Notes under the pieces: model-generated
Databases searched by the model: none
What the model was told of the DNA's origin: nothing
What the model saw: the letters and a program-made list of their open reading frames with translations, nothing else
Source of the DNA: Burkholderia sp. lig30
GTDB lineage: Bacteria > Pseudomonadota > Gammaproteobacteria > Burkholderiales > Burkholderiaceae
Reading direction: 5' to 3'
DNA length: 64,000 bases
Assembly: GCF_000687455.2 (NCBI RefSeq)
Contig: NZ_JGVW01000109.1
Span: 36,421-100,420, forward strand
In this document: piece after piece, positions 23,421-33,231 of the stretch
Numbering within the stretch: the stretch's first letter is position 1
Layout: every line of letters starts with the position of its first letter
Position numbers and translations under genes: made by a program

Positions 23421-24920
23421 ATGAGTTTCGACTACGACGAACAGATCGACGGGCCGCTGCCGTCCGTCGACCGGCACGCGATCGCCGCCGCGCTGCGCGC
23501 AGCGGCGCCCGGCCTCGACGTGCTGCACGAGCCCGAGGCGCTGAAGCCATTCGAATGCGACGGCCTGTCCGCGTACCGGACGGTGCCGCTCGTCGTCGCG
23601 CTGCCCGCCACGATCGACGAGGTGCGCGCGGTGCTGCGCGTCGCATCGGCGCATCGCGTGCCCGTCGTCGCGCGCGGCGCGGGCACCGGCCTGTCGGGCG
23701 GCGCGATGCCCCTCGAAAAAGGCATCCTGCTCGTGATGGCGAAGTTCAACCGGATCATCGAGATCGATCCGGACGCCGGCATCGCCCGCGTGCAGCCGGG
23801 CGTGCGCAATCTCGCGATCTCGCAGGCCGCCGCGCCGTACGGGCTGTACTACGCGCCCGACCCGTCGTCGCAGATCGCCTGCTCGATCGGCGGCAATGTC
23901 GCGGAAAACGCGGGCGGCGTGCATTGCCTGAAATACGGGCTGACGGTGCACAACGTCCTCAAGGTCGAGATCCTGACGATCGACGGCGAACGCCTGACGC
24001 TCGGCGCCGACGCGCTCGACAGCCCCGGCTTCGACCTGCTCGCGCTGTTCACCGGCTCGGAAGGCATGCTCGGGATCGTCGTCGAAGTCACGGTGAAGCT
24101 GCTGCCGAAGCCGCAGAGCGTGAAGGTGCTGATGGCGAGCTTCGACGACGTCGGCCGGGCGGGCGCCGCGGTGGCGGCGATCATCGGCGCGGGCGTCATC
24201 CCGGGCGGCCTCGAAATGATGGACAACCTCGCGATCCGCGCCGCCGAGGATTTCATCCACGCGGGCTATCCGGTCGACGCGCAGGCGATCCTGCTGTGCG
24301 AGCTCGACGGCGCCGCGTCCGACGTCGACGAGGATGCGACGCGCGTCGAGGCGCTGCTGCGCGACGCGGGCGCGAGCGAGATCCGCGTCGCGCGCGACGA
24401 GGCCGAGCGCCAGCGCTTCTGGGCCGGGCGCAAGAATGCGTTCCCCGCGGTCGGCCGCCTGTCGCCCGACTACTACTGCATGGACGGCACGATCCCGCGC
24501 CGCGAGCTGCCGCGCGTGCTCGAAGGCATCGCGGCGCTGTCCGCCGAATACGGGCTGCCGGTCGCGAACGTGTTTCATGCGGGCGACGGCAACATGCACC
24601 CGCTGATCCTGTTCGACGCGAACCGCTCCGGCGAGCTGGAACGCGCCGAGGCGCTCGGCGGACGGATTCTCGCGCTGTGCGTCGCGGTGGGCGGCAGCAT
24701 CACCGGCGAGCATGGCGTCGGCCGCGAAAAGATCAACCAGATGTGCGTGCAGTTCAACGCGGACGAGATCACGTTCTTCCATGCGGTCAAGGCGGCGTTC
24801 GATCCGGCGCGCCTGCTCAATCCGGGCAAGAACATCCCGACGCTGCATCGCTGCGCCGAGTTCGGCGCGATGCACGTCCACCACGGCCAGTTGCCGTTTC
24901 CCGAACTGGAGCGATTCTGA
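23421..24920 (+). CDS. glcD: glycolate oxidase FAD-linked subunit GlcD
   Basis: A 499-aa FAD-linked oxidase of the PCMH/VAO family; catalytic subunit of glycolate oxidase (glycolate to glyoxylate, electrons to the respiratory chain). The FAD-binding segment includes VPVVARGAGTGLSGGAMPLE near residue 80 and DPSSQIACSIGGNVAENAGG near 150. The C-terminal cap has VFHAGDGNMHPL near 390 and ITGEHGVGREK near 430, the family substrate-site motifs. GGAG lies upstream of the ATG. First gene of glcDEF; its stop overlaps the glcE start (TGATG). Confidence 0.93.
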   Translation: MSFDYDEQIDGPLPSVDRHAIAAALRAAAPGLDVLHEPEALKPFECDGLSAYRTVPLVVALPATIDEVRAVLRVASAHRVPVVARGAGTGLSGGAMPLEKGILLVMAKFNRIIEIDPDAGIARVQPGVRNLAISQAAAPYGLYYAPDPSSQIACSIGGNVAENAGGVHCLKYGLTVHNVLKVEILTIDGERLTLGADALDSPGFDLLALFTGSEGMLGIVVEVTVKLLPKPQSVKVLMASFDDVGRAGAAVAAIIGAGVIPGGLEMMDNLAIRAAEDFIHAGYPVDAQAILLCELDGAASDVDEDATRVEALLRDAGASEIRVARDEAERQRFWAGRKNAFPAVGRLSPDYYCMDGTIPRRELPRVLEGIAALSAEYGLPVANVFHAGDGNMHPLILFDANRSGELERAEALGGRILALCVAVGGSITGEHGVGREKINQMCVQFNADEITFFHAVKAAFDPARLLNPGKNIPTLHRCAEFGAMHVHHGQLPFPELERF

Positions 24921-25987
24921 TGCGACGCGAATTCGAATCGATGGACGACAGCGCCGCGCTGATCGGGCAGGTGGAGCGGGCGATCCGCGCGCGGCAGCCG
25001 CTGCGGATTCGCGGCGGCGACACCAAGGCCGGCCTCGGGCGCACGGTGGACGCACCGGCGATCGACACGCACGGACACCGCGGCATCGTCAGCTACGACC
25101 CGACCGAACTCGTCGTCACGGCCCGCGCCGGCACACCGCTCGCCGAGCTGGAAGCGGCGCTCGATGCGGCCGGGCAGATGCTGCCGTGCGAGCCGCCGAC
25201 GTTCGGCGGCGCGGCGACCGTCGGCGGGATGGTCGCGACGGCGCTGTCCGGGCCGCGCCGCCCGTGGGCCGGCGCGGTGCGCGACTTCGTGCTCGGCTGC
25301 CGCGTGCTGACCGGGCATGCGAAGCACCTGCGCTTCGGCGGCGAGGTGATGAAGAACGTCGCGGGCTATGACGTGTCGCGCCTGCTCACGGGCAGCTACG
25401 GCTGCCTCGGCCTCGTGACGGAAGTGTCGCTGAAGGTGCTGCCGAAGCCGCGCGCCTGTGTCGACCTGGCGCTCGCGCTGGACGAGTCGAACGCGCTGGC
25501 GCAAGTAGCCGCGTGGCGCCGCGCCGGACTGCCGCTCGCGGGCGCATGCCATGCGGACGGCGTGCTGCGCGTGCGCCTGGAAGGCGGCACGGGCTCGGTG
25601 CGCGCCGCACGCCGCGCGATCGGCGGCGACGAGATGGACGGCGCATTCTGGGCGCAGCTGCGCGACCTGCGCCTGCCGTTCTTCGCCGATCCACGCCCGC
25701 TGTGGCGCCTGTCGCTGCCGGCGGCGGCACCCGCCGATGCGCTCCCCGGCGCCGCGCTCGTCGACTGGGGCGGCGCGCAGCGCTGGCTGAAGAGTGACGC
25801 GGAGCCTGCTGCGCTGCGCGCGCTCGCCGCGCAATGGGGCGGCCATGCGACCTGCTTCACGCCCGGCGTGACGGACACGCCGTTCCATCCGCTGCCGCCC
25901 GCGCTGCTGCGCGTGCACCGGCAGTTGAAGGCGCAGCTCGATCCGCACGCGATTTTCAATCCCGGCCGGCTTTACGCCGACTTCTGA
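24920..25987 (+). CDS. glcE: glycolate oxidase subunit GlcE
   Basis: A 355-aa protein with a PCMH-type FAD-binding half: PLRIRGGDTKAGLG near residue 28, VVTARAGTPLAELEAAL near 65, and FGGAATVGGMVATALSG near 95. It lacks the large catalytic cap of GlcD, as expected for the smaller FAD subunit of the GlcDEF complex. The start is set by the TGATG overlap with glcD, and the DNA upstream in the same frame is only glcD antiframe. The protein ends NPGRLYADF, close to the FNPG(R/K) end of GlcD-type proteins. It is 13 bp before glcF. Confidence 0.93.
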   Translation: MRREFESMDDSAALIGQVERAIRARQPLRIRGGDTKAGLGRTVDAPAIDTHGHRGIVSYDPTELVVTARAGTPLAELEAALDAAGQMLPCEPPTFGGAATVGGMVATALSGPRRPWAGAVRDFVLGCRVLTGHAKHLRFGGEVMKNVAGYDVSRLLTGSYGCLGLVTEVSLKVLPKPRACVDLALALDESNALAQVAAWRRAGLPLAGACHADGVLRVRLEGGTGSVRAARRAIGGDEMDGAFWAQLRDLRLPFFADPRPLWRLSLPAAAPADALPGAALVDWGGAQRWLKSDAEPAALRALAAQWGGHATCFTPGVTDTPFHPLPPALLRVHRQLKAQLDPHAIFNPGRLYADF

Positions 25988-26000
25988 CGCGAACACGCCG

Positions 26001-27221
26001 ATGCAAACCAATCTCAGCGAAGCGAGCCGGAACCTCGCCCGGGCCGACGAGGCGGAAGCGATCCTGCGCGCGTGCGTGCATTGCGGCTTCTGCAATGCGA
26101 CCTGCCCGACCTACCAGGTGCTCGGCAACGAGCTCGACGGGCCGCGCGGCCGGATTTACCTGATCAAGCAGATGCTCGAAGGCGAGCCGGTGGGCGACAC
26201 GACCCGCGCGCACCTCGACCGCTGCCTGGGCTGCCGCAACTGCGAAACGACGTGCCCGTCGGGCGTGCGCTATCACGCGCTGCTCGACATCGGTCGCGCC
26301 GAGGCCGACAAGCGTGCGAAGCGCCCGGCGCGCGAGCGCTTGTTGCGCGCCGGCCTGCGCCACGTGGTGCCGCGCCCGGCGACCTTCGCCGCGCTGCTGA
26401 TGGCGGGTCGCGCGCTGCGGCCGCTGCTGCCCGGCGCCGTGCGGCGCAAGATCCCGGCGGCCGCGCCCGCCGCCGCGCCGCGGCCGCCCGTGCGCCATGC
26501 GCGGCGCGTGCTGATGCTCGAAGGCTGCGTGCAGCCGTCGTTGTCGCCGAACACCAACGCCGCCGCCGCGCGCGTGCTCGACCGGCTCGGCATCGGCGTG
26601 ACGCCGGCGCCGCAGGCCGGCTGCTGCGGCGCGACCGACTATCACCTGAACGCGCACGAGGCCGGCCTCGCGCGGGCGCGCCGCAACATCGACGCATGGT
26701 GGCCCGCGATCGACGCGGGCGCCGAGGCGATCGTGCTGACGGCGAGCGGCTGCGGCGCGTTCGTCAAGGAATACGGCGACCTGCTGCGCTTCGACCCCGC
26801 CTATGCGGACAAGGCGCGCCGCGTCAGCGCGCTCGCGCGCGATCTCGTCGAAGTGATCGCGGCCGAGCCGCTCGACGCGCTGGCCGCGCAGATCCCGCGC
26901 CGCGTCGCATTCCATTGCCCGTGCACGCTGCAGCACGCACAGCGCCTCGGCGGCGCGGTCGAGGCGGTGCTGCAGCGGCTCGGCTTCGATCTCGCGAGCG
27001 TGGCCGATTCGCACCTGTGCTGCGGCTCGGCGGGCACCTATTCGCTGACTCAGCCGGCAATCGCGACGCGCCTGCGCGACGAACGGCTCGCCGCGCTCGA
27101 AGCCGCGCGCCCCGAGCTGATCGTCACCGCGAACGTCGGCTGCCAGACCCATCTGAACAGCGCGGGCCGCACGCCCGTGCGTCACTGGATCGAGCTGGTC
27201 GACAGCCAGCTCGTCACCTGA
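26001..27221 (+). CDS. glcF: glycolate oxidase iron-sulfur subunit GlcF
   Basis: A 406-aa iron-sulfur protein. Two 4Fe-4S ferredoxin motifs are visible: CVHCGFCNATCP near residue 25 and CLGCRNCETTCP near 76. Two CCG domains follow: LEGCVQPS...GCCGATDYH near 175-215 and HCPCTLQH...LCCGSAGTYS near 310-345, typical of the HdrD/GlpC/GlcF group. It passes electrons from GlcD/GlcE to the membrane. It lies 13 bp after glcE and 16 bp before the glcG-like gene. Confidence 0.93.
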   Translation: MQTNLSEASRNLARADEAEAILRACVHCGFCNATCPTYQVLGNELDGPRGRIYLIKQMLEGEPVGDTTRAHLDRCLGCRNCETTCPSGVRYHALLDIGRAEADKRAKRPARERLLRAGLRHVVPRPATFAALLMAGRALRPLLPGAVRRKIPAAAPAAAPRPPVRHARRVLMLEGCVQPSLSPNTNAAAARVLDRLGIGVTPAPQAGCCGATDYHLNAHEAGLARARRNIDAWWPAIDAGAEAIVLTASGCGAFVKEYGDLLRFDPAYADKARRVSALARDLVEVIAAEPLDALAAQIPRRVAFHCPCTLQHAQRLGGAVEAVLQRLGFDLASVADSHLCCGSAGTYSLTQPAIATRLRDERLAALEAARPELIVTANVGCQTHLNSAGRTPVRHWIELVDSQLVT

Positions 27222-27237
27222 CCCGGAGGAACCCGTC

Positions 27238-27642
27238 ATGCAAACCAAACCCGCGCTCGGCAGCATCGAAGTCGACCGCATCGTCGCCGCCGCGCGCGCC
27301 GAAGCCGAACGCCACGGCTGGGTGGTCACGATCGCCGTCGTCGACGACGGCGGCCATCCGCTCGCGCTCGCGCGCCTGGACGGCGCAGCGCCGGCCAGCG
27401 CCTACATCGCCCAGGAAAAGGCGCGCAGCGCGGCACTCGGCCGCCGCGAAACGAAGGGATATGAGGATATGATCAACGCTGGCCGCACCGCCTTCCTCAG
27501 CGCACCGCTCGCCGGGATGCTCGAAGGCGGCGTGCCAGTGACGGCCGGCGGCCAGATCGCGGGCGCGATCGGCGTGTCCGGCGTAAAGTCCGAGCAGGAT
27601 GCGCAGATCGCCCGGGCCGGCGCCGAAAGCGTCGCGGCGTGA
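27238..27642 (+). CDS. GlcG/HbpS-family protein
   Basis: A 134-aa alpha/beta protein of the GlcG/HbpS (DUF336) family: [23 protein letters not shown] near residue 25 and [19 protein letters not shown] near 100 are the family motifs. Members bind small ligands such as heme or corrinoids; GlcG itself has no firmly established reaction. Position between glcF and glcB, with a GGAGG site 6 nt before the ATG, places it in the glycolate operon as in Escherichia coli, where glcG follows glcF. Confidence 0.87.
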   Translation: MQTKPALGSIEVDRIVAAARAEAERHGWVVTIAVVDDGGHPLALARLDGAAPASAYIAQEKARSAALGRRETKGYEDMINAGRTAFLSAPLAGMLEGGVPVTAGGQIAGAIGVSGVKSEQDAQIARAGAESVAA

Positions 27643-27682
27643 TGCGCGCACACCGATTTTCTTCATACGGGAGGATCCCACG

Positions 27683-29857
27683 ATGATCGACCATGACGGG
27701 CTGCAAGTCGCCGACGCGCTCAGCCAGTTCATCGAAAACGAGGCGCTGCCGGGCACGGGCGTCGACCAGGCTGCGTTCTGGCGCGGCTTCTCGGCGCTGG
27801 TGCACGATCTCGCGCCGCGCAACCGCGCGCTGCTCGCCGAGCGCGACCGCCTGCAGCACGAACTCGACGCGTGGCACCGCGCGCATCCGGGGCCGGTGCG
27901 CGACATGGCCGCGTACCGCGCGTTCCTCGAGAAGATCGGCTATCTGGCGCCGATGCCGGCGAGCGTCGCGGTGACGACCGCCAACGTCGACCGCGAGATC
28001 GCCGAGCAGGCCGGCCCGCAGCTGGTGGTGCCGCTGTCGAACCCGCGCTACGCGCTGAACGCCGCGAACGCGCGCTGGGGCAGCCTGTACGACGCACTGT
28101 ACGGCACCGACGCGCTGCCGGAGGACGACGGCGCCGAGCGCACCGCAGCCTACAACCCGGTGCGCGGCCAGCGCGTGATCGACTACGCGCGCGACGTGCT
28201 CGACCGCGCAGCGCCGCTGGCCGGCGCGTCGCACCGCGACGCGCTGCGCTACCGCGTGCAGGACGGCCAGCTCGCCGTCGAGACCGCCCAGGGCGTCGCA
28301 CGCCTCGCGCAGCCCGCGCAGTTCGCCGGCTTCCAGGGCGCGGCCGACGCGCCGTCGGCGATCCTGCTCCGGCACAACGGCCTGCACATCGAGATCCAGA
28401 TCGACGCGTCGACGCCGATCGGCCGCACCGACCTCGCGAACGTGAAGGACGTCGTGCTCGAGGCCGCAGTCAGCACGATCATCGACTGCGAGGACTCGGT
28501 CGCCGCCGTCGACGCCGAGGACAAGGTACAGCTCTATCGCAACTGGCTCGGGCTGATGCAGGGCACGCTGGTGGAAGAAGTCGCGAAGGGCGGCAAGACC
28601 TTCACGCGCCGCCTGAACGCCGACCGCGAATACCACGCGCCGGACGGCTCGACGCTGACGCTGCACGGCCGCTCGCTGCTGTTCGTGCGCAACGTCGGCC
28701 ACCTGATGACCAACGGCGCGGTGCTCGACCGCGACGGCAACGAGATTCCGGAAGGCATCCTCGACGGCGTCGTCACGACGCTGTGTTCGCTGCACGACCT
28801 GAAGGCGAAGCGCAACTCGCGCACGGGCTCGATCTACATCGTCAAGCCGAAGATGCACGGCCCGGAGGAAGTCGCGTTCGCCGACACGCTGTTCGGCCGC
28901 ATCGAGGACCTGCTCGGCCTGCCGCGCCATACGATCAAGATGGGCATCATGGACGAGGAGCGCCGTACCAGCGTGAACCTGTCCGCATGCATCGCCGCGG
29001 CGGCCGCGCGCGTCGCGTTCATCAATACCGGCTTCCTCGACCGCACCGGCGACGAGATGCACACCGCGATGGAAGCCGGCCCGATGATCCGCAAGGGCGA
29101 CATGAAGTCGTCGGCGTGGATTACCGCGTACGAGCGCAGCAACGTGCTCGCCGGCCTGTCGGCCGGGCTGCGCGGCCGCGCGCAGATCGGCAAGGGCATG
29201 TGGGCGATGCCGGACCTGATGCACGCGATGCTCGAACAGAAGATCGCGCATCCGCGCGCGGGCGCGAACACCGCATGGGTGCCGTCGCCGACCGCGGCGA
29301 CGCTGCACGCGCTGCACTACCACGAAGTCGACGTGCAGGCCGTGCAACAGGCGCTCGAGAAGATCGACTACGCGGCCGAGCGCAACGCGCTGCTCGACGG
29401 GCTGCTGACCGTGCCGGTGGTCGAGCGCGCGAACTGGAGCGACGACGAGATCCTGCGCGAAGTCGAGAACAACGCGCAAGGCATCCTCGGCTACGTGGTG
29501 CGCTGGGTCGAACAGGGCGTCGGCTGCTCGAAGGTGCCCGACATCAACAACGTCGGCCTGATGGAAGACCGCGCGACGCTGCGGATCTCGAGCCAGCACA
29601 TCGCGAACTGGCTGCGCCACGGCGTGATCGCCGAGGACTTCGTGATCGGCGTGTTCAAGCGGATGGCGCGCGTGGTCGACGAGCAGAACGCGGGCGACCC
29701 GAACTACCTGCCGATGGCGCCCGGTTACGACACGTCGTATGCGTTCAAGGCGGCCTGCGCGCTCGCGCTGCAGGGCACCGCGCAACCGAGCGGTTATACC
29801 GAGCCGCTGCTGCATCAGTTCCGGCTGGCCTTCAAGGCGCATCAGCGCGCGCACTGA
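27683..29857 (+). CDS. glcB: malate synthase G
   Basis: A 724-aa isoform G malate synthase, condensing glyoxylate with acetyl-CoA to malate, so it consumes the product of GlcDEF. The length is normal for the isoform. Recognisable blocks are [17 protein letters not shown], the active-site region [16 protein letters not shown] near residue 395, [16 protein letters not shown] near 425, and [11 protein letters not shown] near 510. The ATG at 27683 has GGGAGG upstream; the frame stays open before it but overlaps the previous gene. It is the last gene of the operon and is followed by a strong terminator. Confidence 0.94.
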   Translation: MIDHDGLQVADALSQFIENEALPGTGVDQAAFWRGFSALVHDLAPRNRALLAERDRLQHELDAWHRAHPGPVRDMAAYRAFLEKIGYLAPMPASVAVTTANVDREIAEQAGPQLVVPLSNPRYALNAANARWGSLYDALYGTDALPEDDGAERTAAYNPVRGQRVIDYARDVLDRAAPLAGASHRDALRYRVQDGQLAVETAQGVARLAQPAQFAGFQGAADAPSAILLRHNGLHIEIQIDASTPIGRTDLANVKDVVLEAAVSTIIDCEDSVAAVDAEDKVQLYRNWLGLMQGTLVEEVAKGGKTFTRRLNADREYHAPDGSTLTLHGRSLLFVRNVGHLMTNGAVLDRDGNEIPEGILDGVVTTLCSLHDLKAKRNSRTGSIYIVKPKMHGPEEVAFADTLFGRIEDLLGLPRHTIKMGIMDEERRTSVNLSACIAAAAARVAFINTGFLDRTGDEMHTAMEAGPMIRKGDMKSSAWITAYERSNVLAGLSAGLRGRAQIGKGMWAMPDLMHAMLEQKIAHPRAGANTAWVPSPTAATLHALHYHEVDVQAVQQALEKIDYAAERNALLDGLLTVPVVERANWSDDEILREVENNAQGILGYVVRWVEQGVGCSKVPDINNVGLMEDRATLRISSQHIANWLRHGVIAEDFVIGVFKRMARVVDEQNAGDPNYLPMAPGYDTSYAFKAACALALQGTAQPSGYTEPLLHQFRLAFKAHQRAH

Positions 29858-29898
29858 ACGGCGGATGCGCGCGCGAAAGCGTGCGCGTCGCGATGAAA

Positions 29899-29927
29899 CG
29901 GGTGGCCTCGCGGCCACCCGTTTTTTT
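29899..29927 (+). terminator. intrinsic terminator after glcB
   Basis: A 9-bp perfect stem CGGGTGGCC / GGCCACCCG with a TCGC loop (29899-29920), followed by seven T residues. It is 41 bp past the glcB stop. Confidence 0.92.
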
Positions 29928-30048
29928 ATCGATTTGCGTCCCGCAATATTTCTCCCGCGTGCGAATGCGCGCGCTATACTGCCCGCGAAGCCTGCCGCAT
30001 CACACGAACAAACGCATCGTCCCGGGGCGCCCATCGCGCGCATCGACG

Positions 30049-31626
30049 ATGCCAACCGATCTTCGGAACATGGCAGAGACCGAATACGCAGCGCCCAGCG
30101 AACCTGGCGTCACGAGCCGCGTGATCGCGTGCGTGCATCGGCTATTCGCCCCCTACCTGATTTTCCATGCCGGCCTCCTGCTCGCGATGATCCTGTTGCT
30201 GCTGTGCGGCATCGTGCTCTATCAAGGCCGGATCGATGCCCGCGAACGCGCGCGCACCACGTTGCAGAACCTCGCGCTGATGGCCGAATGGGACATCGAG
30301 CGCAATTTCGAGATCTGCTCGCTGTCGCTGCAGGCCGTCGTCGACGGGCAAAACCAGCCCGACATCGCCAGGCTGCCGATGTCGCTGCGCCGCCAGATGC
30401 TGTTCGATCGCGCGACGACGGCCAAATACCTGGGCAGCATCCACGCGCTCGACGCGCAAGGCAACATCGTGGTCGACGGCGGGCACGACGTGCCGCAGGC
30501 CGTCAATTTCGCCGATCACACGTTCTTCACCGTCCAGCGCGACAACCCGAACGCCGGCCTCTACGTGAGCGCCCCGTACCACTCGCGGATGCGCGACGGC
30601 GCGCCGAGCCTCGCGCTCAGCCGCCGCATCACGCGGCCCGACGGATCGTTCGGCGGCGTCGCGGTGATGGCGATCAAGCTCGAATACTTCCAGGACCTGT
30701 TCGCGCGCCTGTCGCTCGGCAAGCAAGGCGCGATCTCGCTGATCGAGACGAACGGCCTGATGGTGATGCGCCAGCCTTACGACCCGAAGATCGTCGGGCG
30801 CGACATCAGCCGGGCCAGCACGTTCCGGCACTTCATGAGCGCGTCCGAAGGCAGCTTCTTCGACACCGCGTCGATCGACGGCGTTCGGCGTCTGTACGTG
30901 TTCCGGCATCTGGACAACCTGCCGCTGATCATCATGGTCGCCGAGGCCGAATCGGACATCTACGCCGCGTGGTACGACCGCGCGATCCCGATCGGCTCGG
31001 CGATGGCGCTGCTGGCGCTCGGCTTCGTCGGGCTGTCGCTGCTGCTCGACGTGCAGCTGCGCAAGCGCCATCGCGCGGAAACGGAACTGGAGGCGCTCGC
31101 GCGCACTGACGGCCTCACCGGCCTCGGCAACCGCCGCATGCTCGACGACACGCTCGAACGCGAATGGCGCCGCGCCGCCCGCTCGCGGCACGCGCTGTCG
31201 CTGCTGTTCGTCGACATCGATCATTTCAAGGCGTACAACGACACGCAAGGCCACCAGGCCGGCGACGACGCGCTCGCGGCGGTCGGGCGCTGCATCGCCG
31301 GCTGCCTGCGCCGCCCGGCCGACTATGCGGCGCGCTACGGCGGCGAGGAATTCGTCGTGATCGTCCCGGATCAGACGCCGGACGGCGCGGCGGCGATCGC
31401 GGAGACGATTCGCGCGAGCATCTACGGGCTCGGCATCCGGCACGCCACGAGCGACTACGGGCGCATGACCGTCAGCATCGGCGTGACGACCTGCTATCCC
31501 GAATGGGAAAACGGCGTGCAGGCGGCATTGAAGCTCGCCGACGATGCGCTGTATCGCGCGAAGGCGAGCGGCCGCAACAAGGTGGTGGTGCAGGCCGCCA
31601 CGCACCGCGAGCGGCGGCGCGCCTGA
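30049..31626 (+). CDS. membrane-bound diguanylate cyclase with Cache-type sensor
   Basis: A 525-aa protein making cyclic-di-GMP. A first membrane helix (residues about 36-58) and a second (about 310-332) flank a periplasmic double-Cache-like sensor (LGSIHALDAQGNIVVDGG, FFTVQRDNPNAGLYVSAP). The cytoplasmic GGDEF domain has DGLTGLGNRRMLDDTL and the active-site motif GGEEF in ARYGGEEFVVIVP. The inhibitory RxxD site is not evident at the usual place. The ATG at 30049 is used; one at 30070 is possible. It lies beside an exopolysaccharide operon transcribed toward it, making control of polysaccharide or biofilm a natural guess. Confidence 0.88.
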   Translation: MPTDLRNMAETEYAAPSEPGVTSRVIACVHRLFAPYLIFHAGLLLAMILLLLCGIVLYQGRIDARERARTTLQNLALMAEWDIERNFEICSLSLQAVVDGQNQPDIARLPMSLRRQMLFDRATTAKYLGSIHALDAQGNIVVDGGHDVPQAVNFADHTFFTVQRDNPNAGLYVSAPYHSRMRDGAPSLALSRRITRPDGSFGGVAVMAIKLEYFQDLFARLSLGKQGAISLIETNGLMVMRQPYDPKIVGRDISRASTFRHFMSASEGSFFDTASIDGVRRLYVFRHLDNLPLIIMVAEAESDIYAAWYDRAIPIGSAMALLALGFVGLSLLLDVQLRKRHRAETELEALARTDGLTGLGNRRMLDDTLEREWRRAARSRHALSLLFVDIDHFKAYNDTQGHQAGDDALAAVGRCIAGCLRRPADYAARYGGEEFVVIVPDQTPDGAAAIAETIRASIYGLGIRHATSDYGRMTVSIGVTTCYPEWENGVQAALKLADDALYRAKASGRNKVVVQAATHRERRRA

Positions 31627-31719
31627 CGCCGCCGGCGCGGGCCGCCGCCCGTTACCGCCGCGCGCGCACCCATGAGGGGTGTCCGGGTATCGGGTCGGGC
31701 CGCGCCTTGTGCATGTCGA

Positions 31720-33219
31720 TTAACGCAAGCGTCCGGTCTCGGCGGTGCTTCGCGCTCGTCGCGGCCATTTCAGCACGAACGCCATCGGCACGCCGAACAG
31801 CAGGATCCAGCGCACCGTGTAGTACACGATCACGTTCGAGTCGAACAGAAAGAACAGGAACGGCAGCGGCCACATGACGGCCCGCAGCGGCAGCCACTTG
31901 CGGGCGCGCGTTCCGACGTTGTTCCGCACGACGAGCAGCATGGCCGGAATCGCGAACGCCAGCACGAATCCCGCGATGCCGAAGTTCACCATGAATTCTC
32001 CCGGCATGCCGAACAACAGCGTCGTCTTGTCGAGCGCGGTGCGTTCGAGGTCGCGAACGATCTCTGATTTTTCCAGCGCGAACGTATCGGGTCGATCGCT
32101 CCACAGCGCACTCGGAACGATCGATGCGACCGCGCCGACGAAGCTGCGTCCCATCGGATAGGCGTAACCCGGCTGCGTGACCGCGTCGATCGCGAGCGTC
32201 TGCACGTCGAAGCGCGACAGATCGCGAAACAGGAACGCGCTGACCGGCCCCATGCTCAACTCGAGATCGCGCTGCTCGGCAAACCGTTGCGACAGATTCG
32301 CGACGTCGTCGTAGCCGAGGCCGAGTTTCAACGGCATCAGCAGCAGGCCGACCAGCGCCACGCCGATGCCGGCGGTCCTGATCGTGCGCGGGCCGATCCG
32401 CGCGACGAAGTCGTGATGGACGAACAGCGCGAACACCAGCACGAAGACGATGCCCTGGCGGTTCCCTGCGATGCCCGAGGAGAGCCAGCCCAGCACGCCG
32501 AGCTGAACGAAGGCCACGACGGTAAGCAACGTACTGCGGCGGCGGCGCATCGTCAGGCAGACGAATACCCAGAGCGGCGCCGTGTTGGCCAGCGCCTGGA
32601 TCACCCCCAACCCGCGAAACGGGTCGTTGTCGGTGCCGGTTTGCTCGACGCGCATGTCGTACAGCTCGGCGATCCGTGCGTAGCCGCCCAGCTTGACGTA
32701 GATGAACGCCAGCGCACCGAGGGACAGCAGCGCGAACAGATACGCGAGGCCGCCGGCGCGTACACCCGGTTCGAATTGCCATTCGGGTTCGCGCAGGCGG
32801 CTTGCGTACGCATCGAGCGTCAGCTTGACGACCAGCACGCCGGCGAGGCTCAGGCCATACCAGAGCGCGACGGCCAGGCTGTCCTGCGGCAACAGCCGGA
32901 GATAGATCTCGTCTCCGGCCAGCAGTTGCCACAGCGGAAACACGCCGAGAATGAAGAACAGGAAGATCCGGAACCAGCGTACGGTCGGGTTCCACGGCCG
33001 TATGCCGGCGATCGCCAGCAGCAGCGAGCCGTTCAGCAACAGCAGCACGCCATGCATGCGCTCGGTCAACAGGAGCGTCACGACGATCGCGGCCAGCGCG
33101 CCGACGACGAACGTCGTTCCGACCACGCTCCGGTTGCCGCCTTTTCGGCGCGCGCGACGCAGCTCGCCCGTGGCCGGTGCGGCCGCGACCGTCGTCGTGA
33201 TGAAGGATCGTCGTTTCAT
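31720..33219 (-). CDS. Wzy-type O-antigen/exopolysaccharide polymerase
   Basis: A 499-aa polytopic membrane protein with about twelve hydrophobic helices and a large external loop (GGYARIAELYDMRVEQTG to GLGVIQALANTAP). The overall plan, a hydrophobic protein of low motif content at the end of a cluster that also has Wzx, OPX and BY-kinase genes, fits an oligosaccharide repeat-unit polymerase. The SGIAGNRQGIVFV segment is typical of this group. A ribosome site (GGGAG) precedes the ATG. It is the last gene of the operon, 12 bp after the flippase gene. Confidence 0.75.
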   Translation of the reverse strand: MKRRSFITTTVAAAPATGELRRARRKGGNRSVVGTTFVVGALAAIVVTLLLTERMHGVLLLLNGSLLLAIAGIRPWNPTVRWFRIFLFFILGVFPLWQLLAGDEIYLRLLPQDSLAVALWYGLSLAGVLVVKLTLDAYASRLREPEWQFEPGVRAGGLAYLFALLSLGALAFIYVKLGGYARIAELYDMRVEQTGTDNDPFRGLGVIQALANTAPLWVFVCLTMRRRRSTLLTVVAFVQLGVLGWLSSGIAGNRQGIVFVLVFALFVHHDFVARIGPRTIRTAGIGVALVGLLLMPLKLGLGYDDVANLSQRFAEQRDLELSMGPVSAFLFRDLSRFDVQTLAIDAVTQPGYAYPMGRSFVGAVASIVPSALWSDRPDTFALEKSEIVRDLERTALDKTTLLFGMPGEFMVNFGIAGFVLAFAIPAMLLVVRNNVGTRARKWLPLRAVMWPLPFLFFLFDSNVIVYYTVRWILLFGVPMAFVLKWPRRARSTAETGRLR

Positions 33220-33231
33220 GGAATCTCCCGT

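Noticed and set aside
27497..30055. A very long minus-strand open frame opposite glcB
   Set aside because: Its product is rich in Arg, Ala, Val and His with no motif; it mirrors the high-GC codons of malate synthase, which is clearly the real gene.
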